From an uncultured Planctomycetaceae bacterium (GTDB lineage Bacteria > Planctomycetota > Planctomycetia > Pirellulales > UBA1268), in assembly GCA_903885565.1 (NCBI GenBank), contig CAISJI010000196.1:1-50460 (forward strand): a stretch of 50,460 nt of DNA, in the 5' to 3' direction. The notes beneath the pieces were generated by a model. That model was given only the letters and a program-made list of their open reading frames with translations. It had not been told where the DNA came from and did no database searches. Position 1 is the stretch's first letter. The number at the start of each line of letters is the position of its first letter. The position numbers and the translations under genes were made by a program. This document shows positions 7,628-15,943 of the stretch, piece by piece.

Positions 7628-10600
7628 CTATTGTTCGGCCTGTGGCGCTGCGGCCTGCCCCGGCTTGCCCAACTCCGCGCAAAATCTGATCAGATCGAGC
7701 AGGTCGCCCGGCGGAAGCGGGTCGGTCAGCCCCGCGGGCATCATCGAGCCGGCGGAGGTGCGCTGCTCGATCGCTGTCTTCGCCAGCCTGATCTCCTCTC
7801 CCTTGGCATCGCGCAGCACAAGTTCTGATTCGGTGTCGCTCACCGGCAGGCCGAGGTGCTGGCGGCCATCGTCAGTCACCACCAACAGCGCGGTGTAGCC
7901 CTCCTTCACGGCGGCCCCCGGCGTGAGCAGCGATTCGACGATGTAGTCCAAGGGGGCGCTGGCGCCGATTGTGCCGAGATCGGGGCCGACCTTGCCTCCG
8001 ACCCCTCTGATCGCATGGCAGCCGACGCAGCCCAGCGTCTCGCGGCGGTAGACCAGCTCCCCGCGAGCGGCGTCTCCCTGCTGCATCGCCCGGGTGGCGA
8101 GCTGGTGGTAGTCGCCCCAGCCGTAGGCTGGGGGCGGAATGCCCGACTTCGTCGCCAGCAGCCGGCGGAGTTCCGCGTCGCCGATATTGGCCGACTGCAT
8201 CTGGCGAAACCCTGCGGCGAGCACCTCTGCCGGCAGTTCAGCGGGGGCGACCAGCTCCCGCAGTCGGGCCACGATTTTCGAATAGCGGAGCAGTTCCTGC
8301 CAGAGCTCTGGTGCCTCGGCCGCCGACGTATCGCGCAGCAGTGCCACTACCGCAGGGTCGCCCGCTGCGGGATTACCACTGGCCAGTGTGAAGGCGGCGC
8401 GGCGCCGGAGGAAAGCAGGAGTGCCGGGAGCCGCCAGCGCCAGCAGGCCTGGCTCTCCGCTTCCCCCGCCGCAGGCAAGCAGGCTGTCGAAGGCGGCTGC
8501 GCGCAGCGGCTCGGAAGAGTCGGCCGCGGCGGCCAACGCCACCAGCGCGTCGCCGAGATCACCCTCCCGCCATGCTCCCGCCAGCCGCACGGCCGCCAAC
8601 TGCACGGAGTGATTGCTGCCGGAGAGAAGATGGCGCAGCTCGCCGCGACGGTCGCTGGGGCGCACGCCGCGCAGCCGGGCCGCCTCGGCGAGCGCCTCCA
8701 GCACAGCTGGAACGGCCTGCACGTCAAACCCGCTGCCAGCTGCGCCGGTGGATTGAGCAGCAGACGGTTCGGGCGAGCCGAGCAGTTGGAAATAGAGCCG
8801 GTCCACCGCCTGACTATCACCGGCCCGGCCAATCAGCTCCAGCCACGGCCCACTGCCGTCACGGGCGAGCGATCTTCCTTGGAGAAGATGGGCGAGCGCC
8901 TCGGCGGCATAGCGGGGCTCGATCGCACCGAGTCCAAAGGCCAACTGTTTTTCGCGGCCCTCCGGCGACCACGCCCCGCTCGTCACGGCCTGCACCCAAA
9001 CCGGGGCCAGCTCCCTCATGCTCAACCAAAGCGCGTAGTCGAGATCGGCATCGAGGGGCATCTCGAGCATGGCGAGCACGGCCTCAGCCGACTCAGCCGA
9101 GGGCACCAGCGCCAACCCCCGCGCCGCCTCCAGCCGCACCCGCGGATGGGCGTCCTTGGCCAGCGTAAAGAGAAGCTCGACGTTCGTCGGCCGCGTGGCG
9201 AGCGAACGGAGAATCGTCCGCGTGGCGGCGGCGCGGATGCGGCCGTCGCTGGCCCGCAGATTTCTCGCGAGTAATTCTTGATCCCACTCGTTGAGCGATT
9301 CACAGACCCACAGCGCCTCAAGCCCCGCCATCTCGTCTGGGTTGTGGGCTGCCCAGTCGAGAACCGTCGGCAGCACACCAATTCCCTGTTCCTTGGGCCC
9401 CTGTTCCTTGAGCCCCTGTTCCTTGAGCCCCTGTTCCTTGAGCAGCCGGCGGGCCTGGGAGCGGGCCCAGGGATTGGGCGCCGTGAGCTGAGCGCAGAGC
9501 TGTTGGGCGGTCAGACCGGTCAGGGGTTGCCAGCGGGCCGGTGGCCGATCGCTCATACTCACCCGCCAGATCCGGCCATGCACCAGATCGCGTCTCGGGT
9601 CGCGGAAATCGACCTCGCCATGGTTGATGATCGGGTTGGTCCAGTCGGCCACATAGAGGGCGCCATCGGGCCCGAGCCGCACGTCAACCGGCCGGAATGA
9701 GCTGTCCTGGCTCCGCACGAGATCGGGGAGTTGCGTGGCGCCAAATCCTGCCCCGCGGTCAGCGACTGCATAGTGCAGCAGTGCGAGGCCGGTGTGGGAG
9801 CCGGCGATCATGTGGCCCTGCCACGAAGCGGGAAAATGTTCTCCTTCGATCACCTCCAGACCGCACAGCTTGGGCGAACCCTCCGGGCCGGCGGCGGGGG
9901 CCATGCGCGGAGCCGAACCGAGATCGTGGACCGAATCCCGGAACGTCCACATGATGCCGCGGCCGGCGTTGTCGTCGGTAAAATAGTTGCCGTGGGCATC
10001 GACCGCCCGCGACCAGGGATTGATCCAGCCGTGGGCCACTGTGCCGAGGCTGCCGTTGCGGGGATCAAACCGCCACACATGCGCCCGCTCGGCCCGCACG
10101 ATGCCCTGCGGCGTTTCAATATTCGTGCGGATGAAGAGCGACTGGTTGAAAGAGAGACAGCCGTCGGGCTCCCAGCGGAGCGAGTGGATGAGATGATGCG
10201 TGTCGTCGGTGCCGAAGCCGCTGAGCACAACGCGGCGGGAATCTGCCTTGCCATCGCCATCGGTGTCTTTGAGAAACAGCAGCTCTGTGCTGGCGGCCAC
10301 ATAACAGCCTCCATCGGCAGGCTCTGCTCCGCAGGGGATTGTGAGGCCATCGGCAAACAGCGTGGAGGTGTCGGCCACGCCGTCGCGGTCGGTGTCTTCG
10401 AGCACATAGATCCGGTCGTCGGGCAGTGCGTTGGGGCTGGCCTGCGGATAGGACGAGGAACAGACAACCCACATCCGCCCGCGCTCGTCAAAGGAAATCT
10501 GCACCGGCTTGCCGATCAGCGGATTTTCGGCAAACAGTCCAATCTGCACTCCGTCTGCGAGCTGAAACTCAGGCAGTGGCCGCTGCGGCTCAAGCGCCTC

Positions 10601-12256
10601 CGGCCGCTGGGGCTCAGCGGCCACCGCCACCTCGCCGCAGCGGGCGAGCGTGGCGATACGGGCTTCGGCTGATGCGATCGATGCATCGAAGAGCGGCAGT
10701 TCCGTTGTCATGCGCCCCTGTTCCGCCCGGCGCGATCCGGCCAAATACATCCAGTTCTGAAACCGCCACTGGAAAAAATGGAATTTGTTTTTGGCGACGA
10801 TCGCCTCCCGCAGCGTCTGCTGTTGAGCGGCGCTGAGCACCGTGGCGGGCAGGGCGAGTTGCTCCGCCATGATCGCGGCGCCCCGGTCGTAGCCCTCGGC
10901 ATTCCAATGGATGCCGTTGTCGGTGAGCCCGCGTTCTCCGGCTGGCACACCGTCAAAAAAGGAAACAATTGGCACCGCAAGTTCCACAGCGATGCGTTGC
11001 AGTTCGGCCGTGGCCGCAGCCGCTGCGGTTGTGCGTGGCGCCATGTCGGGCCAGGGGGAACCGAGCACCTCTGGCCGGATCGGTGAAAAAAGCACGCAGC
11101 GGACCGAGGGTTCGATCTCGTGGGCGGCGGCAATGAGCGGACGGATGCCGGCAGTGTCGGAGTAGCCGACGAAGAGCACTGTCGGCCGGGCGGCAGCGAG
11201 TTGGCTCTTCAGAACGGCGAATCGGTCGGGGCCGGTTTCGATCGACCCGCGTGACAGGCCGCTCGGTGTGTCACCGCTCCAGCCGAGGTTGCGGAATGTG
11301 GCCTGCACATGGGGATTCGCGGCGATGAGTCGGGCCTCCAGGGCACCGAAACTCCCTTCGCGTTCGATGAGCGTGTCGCCAATGAACACCACCCGGTCGC
11401 CATCCCGCAGTGCCAATGGTGTTGCGATCGGCTTGGCTGGAGCCGTCTGCTGGCCGAGCGGAGTGTCGCGGCCGGCTGCCCAGGCGAGCCCCCGCGCCAG
11501 CAACTCCTGATAGGGAAGCGTGTCGGCTGTCTTGAGATCGTGGCCCAGCGATGTGCCAAACACCCGGCCCTGGCCGTAGCGGTGTGTCCAGGCCACGACA
11601 TGCTCGGCCTGCCGCTCCACGCTGTAGGCTTGCAGCAGCGGCGCGACTCCCTCGCGGAGGGCATCGTGGGGATAGAGTTCGTCCCCGTCGGTGTGCCAGT
11701 TGGCAGAAAGATCGCTGAAAAAAGCGGGGCGATCGGCAGGAGCCGTGAGTTCTAAGCCCCGGTAGCCATCGTGCGTGATCGTGCGCACGCCCACGAGGTT
11801 CGTCCATTCCTGGACATGGCGAAACGTGTGCATCGCGCAGTGAACAAGCACGGTGCCGACGCCGCTGTTGGCAGTGGCCAGCGCCCGATTGACCAGCTCC
11901 ATGTCGCGGCATTCAGGATCGCACGGCGAATAGATCACGGCAGCGAAGCCAGTTGCGAAATCGGGCTCGCGCAGGGCCTGCTGCCAGTCCTGCCTGACGA
12001 CGATCTCGCAGTCGAGATGGCGTTTGATCCGCTCGACGAGCATTTCAGGCGTGACATCGGCATGCGGCACCCCCAGCCAGAGCGCGCGGATCGGCCGGTC
12101 GCCGGCGGCGGGCTCCGGTTCAGCGGCCACGGCCGGCAGGCAGGTCATCATCAGGACGAGTCTGGCGAAGAGAGCCAGGCCACGCCCAACCCACACCAGC
12201 CACAGAAGACGAAGAGGGTTCATAGAGCTCTGTTCCACATGCATCACACAACTCAT
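7628..12256 (-). CDS. Giant PVC-type protein: ThuA, SGNH-like, beta-propeller, HEAT, cytochrome c
   Basis: A 1542-residue exported protein. Order: signal peptide; ThuA-like domain (~50-270; IRALWLGVPHADVTPEML, VLVHCAMHTFR, YGQGRVFGTSLGHD); SGNH/GDSL-like domain (~280-530; FIGDTLIEREGSFG, NLGWSGDTPSG, DNGIHWNAEGYDRG); PVC-type membrane-bound dehydrogenase beta-propeller (~565-880; ISFDERGRMWVV, DTDGDGKAD, TDDNAGRG); HEAT-like repeats (~930-1370); and a C-terminal cytochrome c with CVGCH near residue 1410 and a distal Met in SMMPAGL. In the SGNH block I the nucleophile Ser is Thr (GDT, ~295), so esterase activity is doubtful. The ATG at 12256 shares its A with the upstream TGA (TGATG). An alternative ATG at 12223 puts the signal peptide exactly at the N-terminus. 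Presumed periplasmic sugar oxidation; unproven. Confidence 0.9.
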   Translation of the reverse strand: MSCVMHVEQSSMNPLRLLWLVWVGRGLALFARLVLMMTCLPAVAAEPEPAAGDRPIRALWLGVPHADVTPEMLVERIKRHLDCEIVVRQDWQQALREPDFATGFAAVIYSPCDPECRDMELVNRALATANSGVGTVLVHCAMHTFRHVQEWTNLVGVRTITHDGYRGLELTAPADRPAFFSDLSANWHTDGDELYPHDALREGVAPLLQAYSVERQAEHVVAWTHRYGQGRVFGTSLGHDLKTADTLPYQELLARGLAWAAGRDTPLGQQTAPAKPIATPLALRDGDRVVFIGDTLIEREGSFGALEARLIAANPHVQATFRNLGWSGDTPSGLSRGSIETGPDRFAVLKSQLAAARPTVLFVGYSDTAGIRPLIAAAHEIEPSVRCVLFSPIRPEVLGSPWPDMAPRTTAAAAATAELQRIAVELAVPIVSFFDGVPAGERGLTDNGIHWNAEGYDRGAAIMAEQLALPATVLSAAQQQTLREAIVAKNKFHFFQWRFQNWMYLAGSRRAEQGRMTTELPLFDASIASAEARIATLARCGEVAVAAEPQRPEALEPQRPLPEFQLADGVQIGLFAENPLIGKPVQISFDERGRMWVVCSSSYPQASPNALPDDRIYVLEDTDRDGVADTSTLFADGLTIPCGAEPADGGCYVAASTELLFLKDTDGDGKADSRRVVLSGFGTDDTHHLIHSLRWEPDGCLSFNQSLFIRTNIETPQGIVRAERAHVWRFDPRNGSLGTVAHGWINPWSRAVDAHGNYFTDDNAGRGIMWTFRDSVHDLGSAPRMAPAAGPEGSPKLCGLEVIEGEHFPASWQGHMIAGSHTGLALLHYAVADRGAGFGATQLPDLVRSQDSSFRPVDVRLGPDGALYVADWTNPIINHGEVDFRDPRRDLVHGRIWRVSMSDRPPARWQPLTGLTAQQLCAQLTAPNPWARSQARRLLKEQGLKEQGLKEQGPKEQGIGVLPTVLDWAAHNPDEMAGLEALWVCESLNEWDQELLARNLRASDGRIRAAATRTILRSLATRPTNVELLFTLAKDAHPRVRLEAARGLALVPSAESAEAVLAMLEMPLDADLDYALWLSMRELAPVWVQAVTSGAWSPEGREKQLAFGLGAIEPRYAAEALAHLLQGRSLARDGSGPWLELIGRAGDSQAVDRLYFQLLGSPEPSAAQSTGAAGSGFDVQAVPAVLEALAEAARLRGVRPSDRRGELRHLLSGSNHSVQLAAVRLAGAWREGDLGDALVALAAAADSSEPLRAAAFDSLLACGGGSGEPGLLALAAPGTPAFLRRRAAFTLASGNPAAGDPAVVALLRDTSAAEAPELWQELLRYSKIVARLRELVAPAELPAEVLAAGFRQMQSANIGDAELRRLLATKSGIPPPAYGWGDYHQLATRAMQQGDAARGELVYRRETLGCVGCHAIRGVGGKVGPDLGTIGASAPLDYIVESLLTPGAAVKEGYTALLVVTDDGRQHLGLPVSDTESELVLRDAKGEEIRLAKTAIEQRTSAGSMMPAGLTDPLPPGDLLDLIRFCAELGKPGQAAAPQAEQ
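9384..9443 (-). repeat. In-frame 15-bp tandem repeat (4 copies) coding Leu-Lys-Glu-Gln-Gly
   Basis: Four consecutive 15-bp units, CCCTGTTCCTTGAGC on the plus strand; the lowest-coordinate copy has G for A near its end. They read on the minus strand as LKEQG-LKEQG-LKEQG-PKEQG. They sit near residues 938-957 of the PVC megaprotein, between the propeller and the HEAT-like section, just after ARRL. Near-identity of the copies points to recent slippage expansion. The repeat keeps frame and probably makes a flexible or helical linker. Confidence 0.93.
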
Positions 12257-13575
12257 CAGACCAGCTTGAACACGCCCGGAACGGGCAGTGTGTATTGACC
12301 ATCGGCATTGGGCACGACCGGCGGAAGAGTCTCCCAGGAGAGGTTCTCGGGCATCGTCCGGTGTGGCAGCGCCAGCGCCTCATCCCAGCGCATCTCCTCG
12401 CCGGTGAGCGCCGCATACATCCCCAGCACGGCAGTAAAACTGCTGGTGGCGCCGTAGTGGCCGTTATTGAGCGGCTGGCCGTTGCGGATCGCCGCATGGA
12501 GCAGGTCGTGCTCAATCTGATAGGGGTTGGGCGTTTTCCCCGGCGCCGGTTCATAGCGCCAGATCAGATTGCCGGAATAGTCTCGCATCTCCCCCATCGG
12601 CGCCCGCAGAATGCCCTTGGTGCCGCGGTATTCCTCCCGCACATCGTTCTTGCAGCCGGGCATCTGCCGCGACTGGCTGTTGACCACCACGTCGTTGGGA
12701 TAGCGATACTCGATCGAGAAGTGATCAAACACCTCGCTGGGGAGATCGCGGGGCTGTCCCTGCTGCCCTCCCATTCCAGAGGCGCTCAAGCAATGGGCGT
12801 CGAGCACCCAGTTGACGATGTCGAGTTCGTGGACATGCCCCTCCACCTGCACGCCTGGGCAGAGCCAGTTGAAGTGCGTCCAGTTGTTCACCTGGAATTG
12901 CAGCTCACTGGCCCCCGCCTCGCGCGTCTTGTACCACATCGGTCCGGCCATCCGGTAGACCTGGGCGCTGATGATCGCGCCGATCGCCCCGTCGCGCACC
13001 CGCTTGATTGTTTCCTGATACCAGGGCTCATACCGCTTCTGCAGCCCGACCACAACCTTGAGGTTTTTGCGATCGGCTTCCGCGGCGGCGGCCAGTGCCA
13101 TTCTGGCCCCGTGGGCATCGACGCAGATCGGCTTCTCCATGAAGACATGCTTGCCTGCTTCCACGGCGGCCTGAAATTGAAACGGCCGAAACGACGGTGG
13201 CGTGCAGAGGAGCACCAGATCGCAGTGTTCGAGCAGTTGCCGATGGGCATCAAACCCAAAAAAGCGCCGCTCGGTTGGCACATCAACCTGCTCGCCATGC
13301 ATTCCCTGAAGACCCTCGGGTGCCGCCAACGCCCGCTGCTCAAAGGCATCGGCCACCGCAGTGAGCACGACGTTTGACCCTGCGACGCTGAGCGTTTGGC
13401 TCGCAGCCCCCATCCCCCGGCCGCCACAGCCGACGAGCCCCACGCGGATGCGGTCGTCCCCGGCCGCGTGAACGGCTGGGAGGCTGAGCAGGTGTGGGGC
13501 GGCAAGCGCCGTGCCGATGGCGGCGGTGTGTGTCAGCCATGCTCGACGCGTCGAGCGATTCGGTGTGCTGGGCAT
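12256..13575 (-). CDS. Gfo/Idh/MocA family oxidoreductase, Tat-exported
   Basis: A 439-residue NAD(P)-dependent oxidoreductase-like protein. The N-terminus has a twin-arginine-type signal (STRRAWLTHTAAIGTALAAP). A Rossmann fold follows with RVGLVGCGGRGMGAA near residues 43-57. The family EKP motif is present in FMEKPICVDAHGA, and VVGLQKRYEPWYQE and HVHELDIVNWVLDAHC match the GFO_IDH_MocA C-terminal domain. I set the start at 13575, not 13590, because AAGGAG lies 5 nt before it. The TGA overlaps the ATG of the PVC megaprotein gene by one base, so the two are likely translationally coupled. Exported Gfo/Idh/MocA enzymes are typical of planctomycetes and act on sugars or their derivatives; the exact substrate is unknown. 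Confidence 0.92.
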   Translation of the reverse strand: MPSTPNRSTRRAWLTHTAAIGTALAAPHLLSLPAVHAAGDDRIRVGLVGCGGRGMGAASQTLSVAGSNVVLTAVADAFEQRALAAPEGLQGMHGEQVDVPTERRFFGFDAHRQLLEHCDLVLLCTPPSFRPFQFQAAVEAGKHVFMEKPICVDAHGARMALAAAAEADRKNLKVVVGLQKRYEPWYQETIKRVRDGAIGAIISAQVYRMAGPMWYKTREAGASELQFQVNNWTHFNWLCPGVQVEGHVHELDIVNWVLDAHCLSASGMGGQQGQPRDLPSEVFDHFSIEYRYPNDVVVNSQSRQMPGCKNDVREEYRGTKGILRAPMGEMRDYSGNLIWRYEPAPGKTPNPYQIEHDLLHAAIRNGQPLNNGHYGATSSFTAVLGMYAALTGEEMRWDEALALPHRTMPENLSWETLPPVVPNADGQYTLPVPGVFKLV

Positions 13576-13666
13576 TGATACTCCTTGCACAGTGAGATGA
13601 AAAAGGTTTCAAAATGCCGCCGCAGGCATTGGCGGCGGGATCAGTCAGATGGCAAGTGTGGTTCGC

Positions 13667-15061
13667 TCATTCCACATAAACATCGAACTCCCCATAAAAA
13701 GTGCCGTCTTCCACCGGTTGCGTGCCGCTGCGGCTGGGGCGGACATCCCACAGCAGATGGCGGTAGCTGCCGATCGGGCCGCGGGCAGCGGTGATCGACG
13801 TGGCCTGCTGCTCGGGTCTGGTGCGGGGGAGCGAAACGTCGAAAAATTCGTCAGTGTTCACCCGGCCCAGCAGCACCCAGCCCTGTTCGGCAAGCGGGCC
13901 ACCAGTGCCGGGGGGCTCGGCTGCCGCCGAGCCATAAAGGTAAAACTTCTGCGTGGCCCGGATCCGGTTGGTGTCGGAGCCCCGGTCCTGATGCCAGCTG
14001 TACGTATTGATGCGGGTGATCGGCAGAGGGCTGCCGAGATCGAGCAGTACCAGCCCCTGTTGATCGGTGCTGAAAAATGCGCTCTGGTCGGGGGCATCAG
14101 CCTGCGATTGCCCCTGGCCGTCGGTGAGCACCCCAAGAGAGCCGCTGCGCTCGTTGAGCTGGCCCCTCAGGCAATTGATCGTTGCTCGCCCCTGGGCGTT
14201 GTCGGCATGGTCGCGATTGGAGGGGGGCTCGATCGAGGGAAACCGAAACGCCGCAGTGCCGTCGCCGCTTTCGATACGCGTGGTCACGACCGACTGTCCC
14301 GGTTCGATCCCCATCGATTCCCCCGCTCGCAGCATGTGGCGGGCCGCCGTGCCCCCCAACTGCACCTCCACCATGCCGGAGGTGACATCGACCCGGCTGT
14401 GGCCATCGGCAGCGGCGCTGGCAGAGAAGGCAGTGCCAAAGTCGACGAACCGGGCGGTGCGGGTGCGAACGCAGAACCCGTGCGCCGCCTCGGTGCTGGC
14501 CTCCGCCTGCAATTGCCCCAGCAGCAGGAACGTTTCGTGTGACGACACGAGATCGAAAATAGCCGGCGCCGAGAGAACCACCACCGCGCCGTGATCAAAT
14601 TCGATCCGCGCTTCCCCCGCAGCCAGTTCCAGTCGCTGCCCCGCCGCCAGCCGGTCGCCGGCGGAGAATTCTGTCTGCGGGCTGACCCACCGGCAGTTTT
14701 TCAATTCGGTCAGCTGGGCGATCGTTGCCGCAAGGGGAAGGCTTTCCGGGGACCGTGGCGGTGGCCCTCCCCGCCACATCACCAGCAGCAGCCCGGCCAG
14801 CACCAATCCTGCCAGCGGCACCGCCAGCCTGCCGGCACGCGAGGCCCTGCTGGTGGAGGCAGGGAGCGGGGCGGCGCTTTCAGCAATCGCTCCCGCGACA
14901 GCCAGCCCGGCGAGGCTGGCGTGGAGATGGGCCAGCCGCAGGTAGATTTTCCGCGCCTCCCCATCCTCCTCGAGCCTGCGTGAGAGCCGCTCCACATCGG
15001 CGGTGTGTGCGCGGCCGTCGAGGTGGCTTTGAATCAGCGTTTCAAGGTCGGTCGGGGTCAT
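13667..15061 (-). CDS. FecR-like membrane protein with C-terminal discoidin-like domain
   Basis: A 464-residue protein. An N-terminal cytoplasmic helical part (TDLETLIQSHLDGRAHTADVERLSRRL) is followed by one membrane segment (RLAVPLAGLVLAGLLLVMW, ~75-95). A FecR domain (~110-240) shows AGDRLAAGQRLELAAGEARIEFDHGAVVVLSAP-type repeats and RFVDFGTAF. The C-terminal third (~315-464) reads like an F5/8-type (discoidin) carbohydrate-binding domain: VLLDLGSPLPITRINTYSWH, YRHLLWDV, GEFDVYVE. The ATG at 15061 overlaps the sigma gene TGA (ATGA), so the pair is coupled. The topology suits a regulator that senses an external glycan and controls the ECF sigma factor. That is inference; no classical zinc-finger anti-sigma motif is present. 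Confidence 0.85.
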   Translation of the reverse strand: MTPTDLETLIQSHLDGRAHTADVERLSRRLEEDGEARKIYLRLAHLHASLAGLAVAGAIAESAAPLPASTSRASRAGRLAVPLAGLVLAGLLLVMWRGGPPPRSPESLPLAATIAQLTELKNCRWVSPQTEFSAGDRLAAGQRLELAAGEARIEFDHGAVVVLSAPAIFDLVSSHETFLLLGQLQAEASTEAAHGFCVRTRTARFVDFGTAFSASAAADGHSRVDVTSGMVEVQLGGTAARHMLRAGESMGIEPGQSVVTTRIESGDGTAAFRFPSIEPPSNRDHADNAQGRATINCLRGQLNERSGSLGVLTDGQGQSQADAPDQSAFFSTDQQGLVLLDLGSPLPITRINTYSWHQDRGSDTNRIRATQKFYLYGSAAAEPPGTGGPLAEQGWVLLGRVNTDEFFDVSLPRTRPEQQATSITAARGPIGSYRHLLWDVRPSRSGTQPVEDGTFYGEFDVYVE

Positions 15062-15597
15062 GTATCGATTCCACTGCGATCTGTGCGGGCAAGCTTGCGG
15101 GCGATGCAATCAAGCAGGTTGCGTCTGACCCGCTGCAGCGCTTTGTAAATGGCGTCGACCGAGCGGGCTTGAGCTGCAGCAATCGCTGCCACATCCATCT
15201 CGTCGCTGTAGTAGGCGTGGATCATGCTGCGCTGCCGGGAGGGAAGGTGGGCGAGGCACTCGCGCAGGTGCTCTGTGCGGTCATCCAGTTCTGCCGCCAT
15301 CTCCTCTTCGGTCGTGGCCAGAAGTTCCAGCGCCTGCTCCGAGAGGGCTGGCCGGCGGCCCCGTTTTCGTCTGAAGCGCAGCACCTCAATCCGCACAAAG
15401 CCTTGGGCCCACTGCCCGAATGACCGCCGCGTCGGGTCGTAGCTGGCAAATTTTTTCCAGAGGGCAAGCGACGTCTCCTGCACGATCTCCTGAGCATCGG
15501 CGGCATGCGGCACCCTCATGCGCACCGCGCGCAGGATCTCGGGCTGGTGGTGGAACAGCAGCCGGGCGAATCGGGCGTGGGCGTTGGAATCGTCCAT
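15058..15597 (-). CDS. ECF-type RNA polymerase sigma factor (planctomycete group)
   Basis: A 179-residue ECF sigma factor. Region 2 spans about residues 5-90: FARLLFHHQPEILRAVRMRV, DAQEIVQETSLALWKKFASYD and FGQWAQGFVRIEVLRFRRKRGR. Region 4 spans about 110-170: LAHLPSRQRSMIHAYYSDEM, VAAIAAAQARSVDAIYKALQRVRRNLLDCI, the helix-turn-helix that reads the -35 box. There is no region 1 or 3 and no long C-terminal extension. It resembles the sigma factors found in planctomycetes and Verrucomicrobia beside FecR-type proteins. Its stop overlaps the FecR gene start by 4 bp. The downstream oxidoreductase and PVC megaprotein are candidate co-transcribed targets; actual targets cannot be read from this window. 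Confidence 0.9.
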   Translation of the reverse strand: MDDSNAHARFARLLFHHQPEILRAVRMRVPHAADAQEIVQETSLALWKKFASYDPTRRSFGQWAQGFVRIEVLRFRRKRGRRPALSEQALELLATTEEEMAAELDDRTEHLRECLAHLPSRQRSMIHAYYSDEMDVAAIAAAQARSVDAIYKALQRVRRNLLDCIARKLARTDRSGIDT

Positions 15598-15943
15598 GGT
15601 TCTCTTGAGAGTATTCCGCTCCCGGGGCGGAAACTTGGACTTTTTCTTTGTGGCCCGGAAAAGAGGCTCCTCAAGAGAGTCTGCAGGTGAATTCCGGCTC
15701 TGACAGGCCCGGCAGGCGTTCCTCGCCTGGCGCGAGCATCAGGATGCCGAACGCACGGCCGTCAAGGCTCGCATGCTCAGGGGAAGAAGACGGGGGCCGT
15801 GCGATGGCCAGTGAGGGTGTGCTGGCCACGTTGCAGGCGGGCTGGCAGGCAATCAGTTCACTCGGGGCGGCGCAGGGGGTGATTGGCGGGGTTGGCGTCG
15901 ATCGGCTATCGACTCCACGGTGGTCTCCGCCGCAGTGGGCGAA
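15598..15943. other. Intergenic region, 346 bp, with inverted repeats
   Basis: No supported gene. It lies downstream of the 15944-17737 gene and upstream of the ECF sigma gene, so it should hold a terminator and the sigma promoter. Two simple hairpins are visible: CAGGCG/CGCCTG (15713-15729, 5-nt loop) and TGGCCAG/CTGGCCA (15804-15827), neither with a T-run. TCTCTTGAG (from 15601) recurs inverted near 15671-15679, flanking the probable sigma promoter, and could be an operator. No clear -35/-10 pair was found. Confidence 0.5.

Noticed and set aside
9384-9443. CRISPR-like array
   Set aside because: The 15-bp units are directly adjacent with no spacers, in frame inside a coding sequence, and no cas gene is present.
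15665-15943. The frame of the 15944-17737 gene stays open for ~93 codons beyond its TGA, suggesting readthrough or recoding
   Set aside because: The extension is Pro/Cys-rich with no recognisable domain. A GC-rich gap can remain open by chance, and there is no SECIS-like structure or partner evidence.
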